A stretch of 64,000 nucleotides of DNA from an uncultured Oscillospiraceae bacterium (GCA_900544375.1 UQUZ01000005.1:1-64000); one strand, 5' to 3'; numbered from the stretch's first letter, positions 24,231 to 33,816 are shown. The notes: generated from the sequence alone by a model not told the origin. Program-made: numbers and translations.

Positions 24231-26444
24231 ATGTTCGAACAGTACAGAAAATTCGAAACAATGCTTGCTGGCCGCCCGTTGACGGTGGAAACCGGCAAAA
24301 TGGCACAGCTTGCAGGCGGCTCCTGCATGATTAGCTATGGTGAAACGCAGGTGCTCTGCAACGCCACCATGTCCGACAAGCCGCGCGACGGCATCGATTT
24401 CTTTCCGCTTTCCGTTGATTTTGAGGAGAAGCTTTATGCCGCGGGCAAAATCCCCGGCTCTTTCCAGCGCCGTGAGGGCCGCCCGAGCGAGAAGGCGATC
24501 CTAGCATCCCGCGTGATTGACCGCCCGATCCGCCCCTTATTCCCGAAGGATATGCGCAATGATGTGGGCGTTGTAGCCACTGTTATGTCCTGCGATCCGG
24601 ACTGCTCTCCGGAGATCACCGCGATGATCGGCGTATCCATTGCGCTGAGCATCTCCAACATTCCGTGGAAGGGCCCGATTTCCGGCGTTTCCGTCGGCTA
24701 TATCGATGGGGAGTATATCATCAACCCCACCGCTGAGCAGCGCGAGCGCTCTGAAATGGCGGTGACTGTCGCCTCAACGGACAAGCTTGTCGCCATGATC
24801 GAGGCGGGCGCGAAGGAAGTTTCCAACGATGTGATGTTTAACGGCATCATGGCCGGCCATGAGGCAAACCAGCAGATCATCGAATTCATCAAAGAAATCC
24901 AGCGGGAAGTTGGCCGCGAAAAAATTGATTTTCCGTCAAACGATCCCTCTCCAGAGCTGTTTGAGGCTGTGAAGGCCTTTGCCATCGATGATGTGCGCGC
25001 AGCGCTTGACACAGACGATAAGCGCGTGCGCGATGAGCGCCTGCTGCCTGTTTACGATAAAGTGCATGCGGAATTTGATGAGAAGTTCCCAGAGGAAGCG
25101 GATAAGATCGACGACTGCCTGTATAAGCTCCAAAAATTTGTTGTACGTCGCTGGCTGCTGGATGACGGCAAGCGTGTGGATGGGCGCGGCATTGATGAGA
25201 TCCGCCCGTTGGCAGCAGAGGTTGATGTGCTCAAGCGCACGCACGGTTCCGCTATGTTTACCCGCGGCCAGACACAGGTGCTCACTGTGACAACGCTTGG
25301 CCCGGTGGGCGACGCCCAAATTCTTGACGGCATCGATGAAGAAGATCGCAAGCGCTATATGCACCAATATAACTTCCCATCCTATTCGGTGGGTGAAACT
25401 CGCCCGAGCCGCGGCCCCGGCCGCCGCGAAATTGGCCATGGCGCCCTCGCAGAGCGCGCACTGCTGCCGGTGATCCCGAGCGTGGAGGAATTCCCCTATG
25501 CGCTGCGCCTGGTCTCTGAGGTGCTTTCCTCCAACGGCTCCACTTCCCAGGCTTCTATCTGCGCATCCACCCTGTCCCTGATGGCGGCGGGCGTGCCGAT
25601 CAAAGCGCCGGTAGCGGGCATTTCCTGTGGCCTCGTCACCGAGGGTGACCGCTTTATGACGATGGTTGACATCCAGGGCCTGGAGGATTTCTTCGGCGAT
25701 ATGGATTTCAAGGTAGGCGGCACGAAAAAGGGCATCACTGCCATCCAGATGGATTTGAAGATCGACGGCCTTACACCGGAGATCATCAAAGAGGCGCTTG
25801 AGAAAACCTACAAGGCACGCCTGTATATTCTAGATGAAATCATGCTCAAATGCATCCCTGAGCCTCGCGCGGAGCTCTCCAAATATGCACCTAAGATGCT
25901 TACCACCAAGGTGCCGGTGGAGAAGATCAGCGAAGTGATCGGCAAGCAGGGCAAGGTGATCCAGAAGATCTGTGCGGAATGCAACTGCAAAATTGATGTG
26001 GAAGAGGATGGCAGCGTCTTTATCTCCGCAATTGAAATCGACGATGCCAAACGCGCTTTGCTTATGGTGGAGACGATTGCAAACGATCCAGAGCCCGGCT
26101 CGATCTATAAAGGCGTTGTGACTCGTATCTTGACGTTTGGCGCGTTTGTTGAAATTGCGCCCGGCAAGGAAGGCTTGGTTCACATTAGCCATCTGGATGT
26201 AAAGCGCACGGAGAAGGTGGAGGATGTCGTCAATGTGGGCGATGAAGTGATTGTAGAAGTGCTCGGCACCGATGAGAAGGGGCTGAACCTCTCCCGCCGC
26301 AATGCGCTGATTAAGGTGGAGGGCCTCGTGCCGGAGAATACCATCTCCGATGCGCCCCGCCGCCCTGCCCCGCGCAGGGATAATAACCGTGGCGGTGACC
26401 GCCGCAATGACCATCGCGGCGGCCGCCCGCCCCGCAGGGACTAA
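24231..26444 (+). CDS. pnp: Polyribonucleotide nucleotidyltransferase
   Basis: 737 residues; phosphorolytic 3'-5' exoribonuclease of mRNA decay. Two RNase PH domains (about 10-215 and 310-540) with FPLSVDFEEKLYAAGKIPGSF and NFPSYSVGETRPSRGPGRREIGH; KH domain with EVIGKQGKVIQKI; S1 domain with GVVTRILTFGAFVEIAPGKEGLVHIS; short Arg/Asp-rich tail. Start at 24231 follows ACGAGGTAG. A strong terminator follows. Confidence 0.97.
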   Translation: MFEQYRKFETMLAGRPLTVETGKMAQLAGGSCMISYGETQVLCNATMSDKPRDGIDFFPLSVDFEEKLYAAGKIPGSFQRREGRPSEKAILASRVIDRPIRPLFPKDMRNDVGVVATVMSCDPDCSPEITAMIGVSIALSISNIPWKGPISGVSVGYIDGEYIINPTAEQRERSEMAVTVASTDKLVAMIEAGAKEVSNDVMFNGIMAGHEANQQIIEFIKEIQREVGREKIDFPSNDPSPELFEAVKAFAIDDVRAALDTDDKRVRDERLLPVYDKVHAEFDEKFPEEADKIDDCLYKLQKFVVRRWLLDDGKRVDGRGIDEIRPLAAEVDVLKRTHGSAMFTRGQTQVLTVTTLGPVGDAQILDGIDEEDRKRYMHQYNFPSYSVGETRPSRGPGRREIGHGALAERALLPVIPSVEEFPYALRLVSEVLSSNGSTSQASICASTLSLMAAGVPIKAPVAGISCGLVTEGDRFMTMVDIQGLEDFFGDMDFKVGGTKKGITAIQMDLKIDGLTPEIIKEALEKTYKARLYILDEIMLKCIPEPRAELSKYAPKMLTTKVPVEKISEVIGKQGKVIQKICAECNCKIDVEEDGSVFISAIEIDDAKRALLMVETIANDPEPGSIYKGVVTRILTFGAFVEIAPGKEGLVHISHLDVKRTEKVEDVVNVGDEVIVEVLGTDEKGLNLSRRNALIKVEGLVPENTISDAPRRPAPRRDNNRGGDRRNDHRGGRPPRRD

Positions 26445-26465
26445 TAAGCTATAAAATAAAATGTT

Positions 26466-26510
26466 CAGGAGCCCGGAAAGCGATAGTAGCTTTCCGGGCT
26501 CCTGTTTGTG
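26466..26510 (+). terminator. Rho-independent terminator after pnp
   Basis: CAGGAGCCCGGAAAGC (26466-26481) pairs with GCTTTCCGGGCTCCTG (26489-26504), followed by TTTGTG. Very stable; it isolates the pnp transcript from the cluster beyond. Confidence 0.9.
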
Positions 26511-27113
26511 TGACAATGCCCAAGGATTTTCTGAGGGGCATGTCTCCTTCTCCCAAAGGGCTTTTTTGGTTATCTATCATACTTGATTGCTATATTCGTT
26601 TTACGATTGTGTAAAGTGATAGTAGCCGTGTAATAGCGTTTTTGGTTATTCTCTAATGATATGAAAAAGCATAGCGATCTAATCAGCCTATTTTTTATTT
26701 TCTATTTGTGGTTATCTATCTCAAAATCTGTATGATTAAAAAATAAACTCCATCTTAATGATAATTGGATTGTGGTACGGCTGTGCCCGGTAGGTGCAAA
26801 TTTACCACCCACCGCTCCTTTATCGGTGGGGATTGCAGGCTTTTTGGCGTTTTCCCAAGCAGCTCTCCGGCCTAGAACCCCGAGTTCTGCCCGGGCGTTT
26901 TTTCTGGGATCCTTTGCGATTTCGGCATAGGATTCCGGGCAGATTTTTCGGACTTTTCTTGCAGTGGACGGATCAACAGCAATGAATACAGCCGGTGTGC
27001 GTGAGATCGCCTGAGATTGCAAAGTTTCAACATGAATGTTTTGGGAATTGAAAACCTATATGTATAATTAAGGATTTATTTCATAGAAACTCTAGAAATA
27101 GGTCGAAAATATG
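26511..27113 (+). other. 603-bp intergenic region upstream of the biosynthetic cluster
   Basis: No supported gene. AT-rich, with a short direct repeat GGTTATCTATC at 26568-26578 and 26710-26720, and a GC-richer island at about 26770-27020. The minus-strand frame at 26702-27022 has no ribosome binding site or recognisable domain. Could hold regulator binding sites for the cluster; none is recognised. Confidence 0.5.
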
Positions 27114-27142
27114 TTGACATCATATATATAACGTAGTATCAT
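27114..27142 (+). promoter_or_regulatory. Promoter of the biosynthetic cluster
   Basis: Consensus TTGACA (27114-27119), 17-bp spacer, TATCAT (27137-27142), 34 bp before the first start codon. It is the only strong promoter seen for the 23 genes to 53230. Confidence 0.8.
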
Positions 27143-27176
27143 ATAACAAAAAAATTGATATTTTATGGGGGATTTC

Positions 27177-28301
27177 ATGGAATTTTCTTTGGCTTTTAAT
27201 GGAGATATTGAATTGATTCAGAAAGCGAATTCCATAAACTTGATTGAATGCTATTTTGGCACCGCATCACAAAATCCGGTTGGTAGCGGAAGACCGGTAT
27301 CTCAAATGGCTAATGTTGACCGACGGGGGATCGAAGATGCTGTACGTCTGGCCCATAGTGCTGGAAAGAAATTTAATTATTTAGTGAATGCTGCATGTAT
27401 GGGAAACATGGAATATACAGGGAAGAAATTGAATCAAATCATAGAGCAGTTTGATTGGCTTGTTTCCGCGCAGGTGGATATGGTCACGCTGGCGAACCCT
27501 GTTTTGATCGATTTATGCAGGAAACGGTATCCAAACCTGAAAATTAGCGTTTCTTCCTTCGCCATGGTGGACAGCATTGAAGCGGCTAAGTTCTATAACA
27601 GCCTTGGTGTTCATGAAATTACAGTGCGTAATGGGATTGAGCGGGATTTCAGGCTGCTCGAAAAAATGCAGGCGGCCATTTCGTGCAATTTACAGGTTAT
27701 GGTGAACCAGGTTTGCCTTTATCATTGCCCCTATCAGCAATATCATAATAATGTCATCAGCCACATGTCGCAGTACACCGTAGATGAAAAAATCAGTACA
27801 AATTATTGCACGCTTCATTGCCTTCTGCAAAAATACAGGGAGCCGGAGAATCTGCTGCGCTCTACTTGGTGCAGGCCGGAGGATCTCCATTTTTATGAGG
27901 AAATCGGAATCCGAAAATATAAACTGACAGATCGCAATAAATCCTCTTCATGGCTGTTGAGAACAGCTGATGCCTATTGCAGTGGAAAATATGAGGGGAA
28001 TTTGTCAGAAATTCTGAACATGAATCATTTTCAAAATAAACAGATGATGCATGGCAAACACGTTAGTAAAACGGATTTAAAAACTCTTAGGAGCCTCATG
28101 CAGCTTGAAATCGATATTGACAATCAAAAGCTCGACGGCTTTATGGAGCATTTCCTAACTCATTCCTGTAATCTGCAAAGCTGTCGGGATTGTGGCTACT
28201 GCCGCGGATTTGCCCAGCGAGCCTTGCGTTATGATGCCGCAAGGCTTGAGCGCAGTTTATCGGTTTTGGAAGCAGTTGCAGAGGAGGGCGTGGCGATTTG
28301 A
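27177..28301 (+). CDS. U32-family (UbiU/TrhP/RlhA-like) Fe-S protein
   Basis: 374 residues, first gene of the cluster. The TIM-barrel start (FSLAFNGDIELIQ...IECYFG), LVNAACM and the segment ITVRNGIERDF ... VMVNQVCLYHCPY are typical of peptidase U32 proteins. Well-studied members (UbiU/V, TrhP, RlhA) are not proteases but bind 4Fe-4S clusters and carry out O2-independent hydroxylation. Cysteines are abundant and grouped: C180, C184, C211, C215, C232, and a C-terminal CX4CX2CX2C (C331, C336, C339, C342), enough for two clusters. The start at 27177 has GGGGGA 4 nt upstream; ATG 27165 precedes that site. The reaction is unknown; an anaerobic oxidation on a pathway intermediate is plausible. Confidence 0.75.
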   Translation: MEFSLAFNGDIELIQKANSINLIECYFGTASQNPVGSGRPVSQMANVDRRGIEDAVRLAHSAGKKFNYLVNAACMGNMEYTGKKLNQIIEQFDWLVSAQVDMVTLANPVLIDLCRKRYPNLKISVSSFAMVDSIEAAKFYNSLGVHEITVRNGIERDFRLLEKMQAAISCNLQVMVNQVCLYHCPYQQYHNNVISHMSQYTVDEKISTNYCTLHCLLQKYREPENLLRSTWCRPEDLHFYEEIGIRKYKLTDRNKSSSWLLRTADAYCSGKYEGNLSEILNMNHFQNKQMMHGKHVSKTDLKTLRSLMQLEIDIDNQKLDGFMEHFLTHSCNLQSCRDCGYCRGFAQRALRYDAARLERSLSVLEAVAEEGVAI

Positions 28302-29077
28302 ACATATTGGTATGTGTGAAGCCCGCGTTGGCCGGAGCAGACAGTGCAATGGTCACGAGAGAAAAGGCGGCTCTGGAAATCAGCCGACAGGATTTGCTTG
28401 CCTATAGCTGCGCACTCTGGCTGAGGCGGCAGGCGGGAGGTTCTGTTACCCTGCTAGCGATGTCGTCTGCAAACGCGGTGGAGTGCATGGAGCCCTTGTA
28501 TGCCTATGGGGCAGATCGGATTGTGCTTTTGAGCAATCCGCTCCTTGCTGGTTCAGATACGGTAGCAACCTCCTATGCCTTGGCGTCCTGGATCAGGAAT
28601 GAGGGGCACTATGAACTGATTTTGTCGGGCTGTCAATCCAGCGATAGTGAAACAGGTCAGGTTCCTGCCAGCCTTGCCGAAAGCCTCGGAATGCCCTGCT
28701 ATGCAAATGTGGTGGAAATTTCGCTGGGTCAACAAGGCTGTTTCCTCCTTAAGCGGGAGTTGGAGCGTTATTTTGTAAAAACGGAAGCCTCCGTTCCGGC
28801 ACTTTTGACCATTAAAAACTGGGCAGAATCGGAGCGGCCGAAGCTTGCACAAATTCTTGAAAATCATAAAAAGGTTGAATTGCAGCAGGTGCTCCCCTGT
28901 GATGCTTCTATGGTGGGGACTGCGGGATCGCAAACCCGGGTATGCCGGCTGAGAGACCGGAAAGAGAATTCCTTCAGGCAGGCGGAATTGTACGGGATAG
29001 ATGAGGGAATAGAGCAGTTGTACGCTCAAATAACCCGTATCAATCAGATGAAGAGGGGGGAGAAAATTTATGGCTGA
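28298..29077 (+). CDS. etfB: Electron transfer flavoprotein beta subunit
   Basis: 259 residues, TTG start overlapping the previous stop by 4 nt, with GAGGAGG upstream. N-terminus MNILVCVKPA and the signature region LKRELERYFVKTEASVPALLT match ETF-beta (FixA family). ETF shuttles single electrons from FAD dehydrogenases. Here it is not next to an acyl-CoA dehydrogenase; the only flavin oxidoreductase in the cluster is the DAO-type protein at 36967, which may be the electron donor. Confidence 0.92.
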   Translation: MNILVCVKPALAGADSAMVTREKAALEISRQDLLAYSCALWLRRQAGGSVTLLAMSSANAVECMEPLYAYGADRIVLLSNPLLAGSDTVATSYALASWIRNEGHYELILSGCQSSDSETGQVPASLAESLGMPCYANVVEISLGQQGCFLLKRELERYFVKTEASVPALLTIKNWAESERPKLAQILENHKKVELQQVLPCDASMVGTAGSQTRVCRLRDRKENSFRQAELYGIDEGIEQLYAQITRINQMKRGEKIYG

Positions 29078-30071
29078 GGATGGCGCTGGACGTACAGTAT
29101 GTGTTTATCTGGAAAATGCATGCGGTCATCTTTTAGCGTTCAGTGATGAATTGATTACTGTGGCGCGAGAACTGAAAAAGCGGTATGGATTTACCATTTC
29201 AGGGCTGGCTTTGTGCTCTGGGAATGCGTTGAAAAATCTTCTGCGTGAAGTGCAACAGCTTTCCTTTGAACGGATAGATATTTATATAGGAGATGCGTTC
29301 GAATATTTTGAGGACGGGAATTATTTAGAGGGTATTTGTGAATATTACGATAGTCACCGGCCCGACTTGATCTTAGCGCCCAATACAGTGCACAGCAAAA
29401 CTGTTTTATCTCAGCTGGCAAGCCGGAAGAGGCTGGGCATGTGTGCAGACTGCGTAGAGATTTGCCAGCATGGGGAGCAGATTGTCGCGACACGACCAGT
29501 CTATGAGGGGAATACATACGCGGATATTTGCGCGACCGGTTCCACACTCGTTTGCACCATCAGAAAAAATATATTCGATCCGCATCCCCGCAACTCTGAT
29601 GTTGCGGCTAACATTTGTATTCATCCGTGCGAAGCAGCAGGCATAAATTCAGAGCGGTTGCTGTCGGTTTCGAATCGGCACTTTGCCGGAACGGAAAGCA
29701 ATCAGATTATGATCGGCGTGGGCGCGGGGCTGCGCAGGAAAGAAGACTTGGATCAGATTCGGCAGATGGCGGATCTGATCCATGCGGATATTGGTGTAAC
29801 GCGCGCACTGGTAGAAAAAGGATGGGCTCCTAAGGAATATCAAATTGGTTTATCCGGCAGGGCCGTACAGCCGGAGCTATATATCGCATTAGGTATTTCA
29901 GGAGCTTCTCAGCATTTGATAGGCCTGCGTAAATGTAAGAATATTATCGCAGTCAATCGTGATGCGAATGCCACTGTGTTTCAATACGCTACTGTAGGAA
30001 TCGTGGCGGATTTCTATGATGTCTTGCCCAGACTCAGTCAAATGATATTAAATCGCAGGAAGGATGGGTAA
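29070..30071 (+). CDS. etfA: Electron transfer flavoprotein alpha subunit
   Basis: 333 residues, overlapping etfB by 8 nt. C-terminal FAD-binding domain is clear: VGAGLRRKEDLDQIRQMADL, QIGLSGRAVQPELYIALGIS, GASQHLIG, AVNRDANATVFQYATVGIVAD. N-terminal domain has the ETF-alpha Rossmann-like layout. No N-terminal ferredoxin extension, so no sign of bifurcation-specific add-ons. Forms the heterodimer with the preceding product. Confidence 0.93.
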   Translation: MAEDGAGRTVCVYLENACGHLLAFSDELITVARELKKRYGFTISGLALCSGNALKNLLREVQQLSFERIDIYIGDAFEYFEDGNYLEGICEYYDSHRPDLILAPNTVHSKTVLSQLASRKRLGMCADCVEICQHGEQIVATRPVYEGNTYADICATGSTLVCTIRKNIFDPHPRNSDVAANICIHPCEAAGINSERLLSVSNRHFAGTESNQIMIGVGAGLRRKEDLDQIRQMADLIHADIGVTRALVEKGWAPKEYQIGLSGRAVQPELYIALGISGASQHLIGLRKCKNIIAVNRDANATVFQYATVGIVADFYDVLPRLSQMILNRRKDG

Positions 30072-30072
30072 C

Positions 30073-30759
30073 ATGAGGGACTTGAAAGAGGCGGCGCTGT
30101 CCGTAATTACAGAAATGTTAAAAGAGGAGATCATCACACCGGCGGATCTGCTTTGCTATAGGTCCAATGAAATCGATACGGATCATCCGGACGAGGTGCG
30201 CAGCCAGATGGAGCATTGGTATAAAACGCTGGGTGTGGAACAAATTACGGGCAAGCCATTTCACTTGACCCGGCCTTACTTTTATAAGGAGGAGATCCGG
30301 GAGTTCCGGGAGCGGGGAGAGCTGTTGTGCTGTCTGCCCAAGGGGCTCTCTGCAAAAGACCTGAGTGAGTTGTTCCATTTTCATACCTGGGCGGAAAGCA
30401 GCGCATTGGTAAAGCAGAATCCAGAGGAAGAGGATTGTTGGTTCTTTGTCAAAAAGTCGACACAGCCAGAACTGCTGGATCGCACTGGAAGGGAAATCCA
30501 GCAGGTGATAAAAAAGCAGGGAGATCTTAATCTTACGTTGGAGCGGTATTTAGTCCTTGTGGCATCACTTTATGCCTTCTGCGGAATTACCACAGATGAA
30601 AAATATAAAACGTGGCTGCCAAATACCAAATATGAAGGCCGGCTGATGCTGATTGGCGGGTATGATTCAGCTGGGCAGATGAGTTTTCACGCATGGCTGC
30701 CTCAATTTCACTCCCCTTATGTTGGTGGAAGGTCGATCCGCATTTGTGAACATTTATGA
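30073..30759 (+). CDS. Unknown cluster protein A1 (paralogue of the 38124 product)
   Basis: 228 residues, soluble, not recognised. It shares with the 38124-38798 product a conserved path: ITGKPF, a RER-(G/N)-E segment, C-(L/V)-PKG-(L/V)-S, ELF, a W near 95, LTLERYLV / FTLERYLV and HAWLPQF / HGWMPQF. The two are diverged paralogues of the same length. Start at 30073 is used because AGGAAGG ends 9 nt upstream; ATG 30064 abuts it. It overlaps the next frame by 41 nt. It may be an enzyme or partner acting on carrier-bound intermediates, judging only from the context. Confidence 0.7.
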   Translation: MRDLKEAALSVITEMLKEEIITPADLLCYRSNEIDTDHPDEVRSQMEHWYKTLGVEQITGKPFHLTRPYFYKEEIREFRERGELLCCLPKGLSAKDLSELFHFHTWAESSALVKQNPEEEDCWFFVKKSTQPELLDRTGREIQQVIKKQGDLNLTLERYLVLVASLYAFCGITTDEKYKTWLPNTKYEGRLMLIGGYDSAGQMSFHAWLPQFHSPYVGGRSIRICEHL

Positions 30760-31465
30760 TTTTAAGGATGGTGAAGGCGCCTTGCAGGTGCTGAATACTG
30801 ACCCCGGGCCGTTGCAGTGTGCGGCTCTCTTCCGAAGCAGACATACGCAGTTGTATCCGCCCGCCTTGTCTTTCCTGGGATATCCGGGCCGGTTGCATGG
30901 CTTGATTTGCGGCCTGAGCGTTGCTGAAGTGTGTTCTGCCTGTTGCCCATCCTTTCCGCTTGAAGCAGGAGAACTCGTGCTGATTTATGCCGGTGAGAAA
31001 CCGTATACGCTTTATACAGAAGAGGATTTACAGAAATTTCCGGTCATACGGGTAGAGCCCGAGTATGAAATTCCCTATTTGTTTTATGATTTGCTATATG
31101 TCGCATATCTTGTTTTTGATTGCTATATCAGCAGTGGATTGGATGGCGCAGCGATCCAAGGGAATAGCCTGCTGGAGCAGATGTTTTCCACCGTATGCGC
31201 CTACGAGGGCGAGGCGCTGACCCCGACGAAGAGGAATGCCGATATGTTTTTATTCACCGGGGTACCGGCTGAAAAAGATCTGTTGTTTTGTGGTGGGAGG
31301 TTTGACCGCCGCTTTCTCACTTGCGACGTACACAGAGATATTCTTTGCTGCATACGCGGTATGGAGCGTCCGCCTGTGTCGGCGTTTGTCCATCATGAAA
31401 ATATAATCGATATGCTTCAGGCAGGTTGCGGCGGCACGGCGCATTCCATTGTTCTGGATTGGTAA
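30719..31465 (+). CDS. Unknown cluster protein B
   Basis: 248 residues, soluble, Cys-rich (CSACC, CC near 217), not recognised. Starts inside the end of the previous gene (41-nt overlap), with no good ribosome binding site, so coupling or a later GTG start (30746, after GGAAGG) is possible. The next gene follows after 12 nt. I see no catalytic motif I can name. The overlap is unusual but the downstream part is clearly open and fits the operon. Confidence 0.6.
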   Translation: MLVEGRSAFVNIYDFKDGEGALQVLNTDPGPLQCAALFRSRHTQLYPPALSFLGYPGRLHGLICGLSVAEVCSACCPSFPLEAGELVLIYAGEKPYTLYTEEDLQKFPVIRVEPEYEIPYLFYDLLYVAYLVFDCYISSGLDGAAIQGNSLLEQMFSTVCAYEGEALTPTKRNADMFLFTGVPAEKDLLFCGGRFDRRFLTCDVHRDILCCIRGMERPPVSAFVHHENIIDMLQAGCGGTAHSIVLDW

Positions 31466-31477
31466 AGGAGGAGTTCT

Positions 31478-32911
31478 ATGCTGGGCGAAAAAATAGTGGA
31501 GCATATGAAACAGTTTGGTCAGAGGCCGGCGATTCAAATAAATGATACGGGTGATGTTTATACATTTGCCCAAATTCTTCAGCGTGTTGAATATTATCGG
31601 CAACAACTGATTTTGCGGCAGCTGCCAGCAGGCTGTGTGGCAGCCGTATCTCTGGAGAACGTCGTGGAATATATCGCCGTTCTTCTGGCTTTGTGGCAGC
31701 ACGACTGTATTGTTGTCCCTATGGAAGAGTGCAGTGCACATGCACTTTCCCAGGTGCAGGCGAAGGCTGGGCTGGATTATCTCCTGTGCGGGGAGATGCG
31801 GCCGGGCGGAGCGGTCCTTTCTGAAAGTGTATATCTGATTCCGCAGGGCGGACAGGCGCCTAATAGCACGCCGGCTCCAATTGACGCAGCTGTTTTTTTG
31901 TATACTTCAGGCACAACGGGCTTGCCGAAATGTGTGGTGTTTTCTCATGAAGCAATGTATCGAAATATCGCCGATCTTGCTCAATCGCTGAATCTGGCAC
32001 CGTCAGATGTCTGCTACACGCCAGTGTCGCATTTGATCACCTCAGCGCTCACCACAATCTACCTGCCGGGTCTGATTAGCGGCGCAACGGTTGTTATCAA
32101 AAAGACCTTCTTACCCGGAGCAATGAAAAATGTGATCAATCGCTATAGAGTCACGGTCCTATTCAGCGTACCCTTTGTTTATGCCAAATTGCTGGAAAGT
32201 CCAGCGATTGACCAGATTGAATGGGATCATGTTCGCCTGTGTCTCACTAGTTCCTCCTACATGGCTCCGCAGCATTTTGTAGGTCTCTATGAAAAAAGCG
32301 GCAAAGTGCTTCACTCCATCTATTGTTCGTCAGAGTGCGGCGTAATCTCATACCAGGCAAGCGACGATTTGACAAAAGCGCAAAGCAGCGTTGGGCATCC
32401 GGTAAAGGGAGTTTATATCAAGATTGTCGCAAGCGATGGGGTGGAAGTCCCTCACGGCGTCTGCGGTGAGATTCTGGTTGCCGGAGCCCATTGTGCATCC
32501 GGATATTATAACGATGATATATGCCAGAAAAAGTTAGTATCAGAACAGTACCCGGATTATTTTCACACAGGGGATTTCGGATGCGTGACGCAGGAGGGAA
32601 TTGTCTTGAAGGGGCGTATCTCCCAAACGATGAATATTGCCGGCCATCTGGTGAATCCGCAGGAAGTGGAGGATAGGCTGATTTTGCACCCAGGGCTTCA
32701 GGACGCGGCGGTGTTTTCATTGCCGGATGATGATCACAATGAGCGTATTTATGCAAAAGTGGTTGCGGCGGATCGGGAGAACCCTCCCGATGAAGAGGAT
32801 GTGATTCGTTTTTGCCGGGATGGAATGGAGGACTATAAGGTGCCGAGAAAAATCATCTTTGTAGACGAAATCGACCTGACGTCAACCGGCAAAAAGATCA
32901 GAAAACTGTGA
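31478..32911 (+). CDS. AMP-dependent ligase (ANL superfamily)
   Basis: 477 residues. Motifs of adenylating enzymes in order: FLYTSGTTGLPKCVVFSHEA (A3), SSECG near the substrate region, YFHTGDFG (A7), LKGRISQTMNIAGHLVNPQEV (A8) and TSTGKKIRK with the C-terminal catalytic lysine (A10). Activates a carboxylic acid as AMP-ester and loads it on CoA or, here more likely, on one of the three ACPs. It is the only activating enzyme of the cluster. The substrate cannot be read from the sequence. Preceded by AAAGGAGGA. Confidence 0.9.
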   Translation: MLGEKIVEHMKQFGQRPAIQINDTGDVYTFAQILQRVEYYRQQLILRQLPAGCVAAVSLENVVEYIAVLLALWQHDCIVVPMEECSAHALSQVQAKAGLDYLLCGEMRPGGAVLSESVYLIPQGGQAPNSTPAPIDAAVFLYTSGTTGLPKCVVFSHEAMYRNIADLAQSLNLAPSDVCYTPVSHLITSALTTIYLPGLISGATVVIKKTFLPGAMKNVINRYRVTVLFSVPFVYAKLLESPAIDQIEWDHVRLCLTSSSYMAPQHFVGLYEKSGKVLHSIYCSSECGVISYQASDDLTKAQSSVGHPVKGVYIKIVASDGVEVPHGVCGEILVAGAHCASGYYNDDICQKKLVSEQYPDYFHTGDFGCVTQEGIVLKGRISQTMNIAGHLVNPQEVEDRLILHPGLQDAAVFSLPDDDHNERIYAKVVAADRENPPDEEDVIRFCRDGMEDYKVPRKIIFVDEIDLTSTGKKIRKL

Positions 32912-33816
32912 TTGATGGTGAATTGGAATTGATATTGATCATTGGGGGAAACGGATATATTGGCTCTCGTCTTTATCAGGAGCTGATTCAAAGCTTATCA
33001 GAGCCAGTCAGAGTGTATGACAAGCAGTGCACTTCTCCTCTTCTAAAAGGTGCGCAGTGGATGCAGGGGGATCTCAAGGATCCTATTTCAATTGAGCAGG
33101 CGCTTCATGAGGCGGATACTGTAATTTACCTGGCAGGTGGGCATTATGCGACCTTTCGGCAGAATCAGGAGAGCATGCTGGGAGATTTGGGGCGTTTTCT
33201 GGCTGTTGTGGCGTGTAATCCAGTCAAAAGGCTGCTCTATGCGAGCAATGGGGCGGCAGGAGCAGTTGGCAAGGAATTTGGAGAAGCGTTGCTTAGGGAG
33301 CATCCCTATCCGGCCATGGCGGCAGAGGCAGAGAATATGGTGCGGCAGTGTGCTGAGGCCATGGGAAGCTCTTATGCCATCATGAGGCTGGCAGAGGTGT
33401 ATGGCCCGGGAGAACGCAGTCCCTTCCGCAGCAAATTAATCAGCCTGTTGGGCAATGGAGATGCCTTGTCCGCGCGTATTCACGTAGACGACGCAGTTCG
33501 TATCCTCTGTAAATTAGCCGTAGATACCAGTGCACAGGGCATCTTTGATGTGTGCGACGAGTTGCCGGTTACACAAAGAGAGTTTTATGCTTGCGTGCAG
33601 CAGATTGACGGCGAGATCTCCGTTCGCTGGCATGCGTCGGATTTATCCAGTGAGAGGATGTTGTGGAGCTTGCATGTGCTCCGGATGTTTTCCGTTCGGC
33701 TGTCATGCGAGCGGGTGAAGAAAGAGCTTGGCTACACCTTTCTGTATCCGACGATGAAAGAAGGCTTAAAGGCTTTGTATGTATTGGAGGATCATCCATG
33801 GGGAAAAAAGTATTAA
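32908..33816 (+). CDS. NAD(P)-dependent extended SDR (epimerase/dehydratase-like), atypical active site
   Basis: 302 residues, GTG start overlapping the ligase stop by 4 nt. N-terminal Rossmann motif IIGGNGYIGSRLYQ and the conserved DTVIYLAGG mark the NAD-dependent epimerase family; LAEVYGPGERSPF and HVDDAVRIL follow as usual. At the catalytic site the YxxxK motif reads YPAMA: the tyrosine is there but the lysine is replaced by Ala. Catalysis by the classical mechanism is therefore doubtful. It may act on a sugar nucleotide for the adjacent glycosyltransferase, or be structural. Confidence 0.8.
   Translation: MIDGELELILIIGGNGYIGSRLYQELIQSLSEPVRVYDKQCTSPLLKGAQWMQGDLKDPISIEQALHEADTVIYLAGGHYATFRQNQESMLGDLGRFLAVVACNPVKRLLYASNGAAGAVGKEFGEALLREHPYPAMAAEAENMVRQCAEAMGSSYAIMRLAEVYGPGERSPFRSKLISLLGNGDALSARIHVDDAVRILCKLAVDTSAQGIFDVCDELPVTQREFYACVQQIDGEISVRWHASDLSSERMLWSLHVLRMFSVRLSCERVKKELGYTFLYPTMKEGLKALYVLEDHPWGKKY

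Noticed and set aside
26702..27022. 106-codon minus-strand frame before the cluster
   Set aside because: No ribosome binding site, no recognisable domain, and the composition differs along its length. Possibly a decayed fragment, not supportable as a gene.
27177..28301. Calling the first cluster gene a collagenase-type protease
   Set aside because: U32 annotation as peptidase is historical; the Cys groups suggest an Fe-S enzyme instead.
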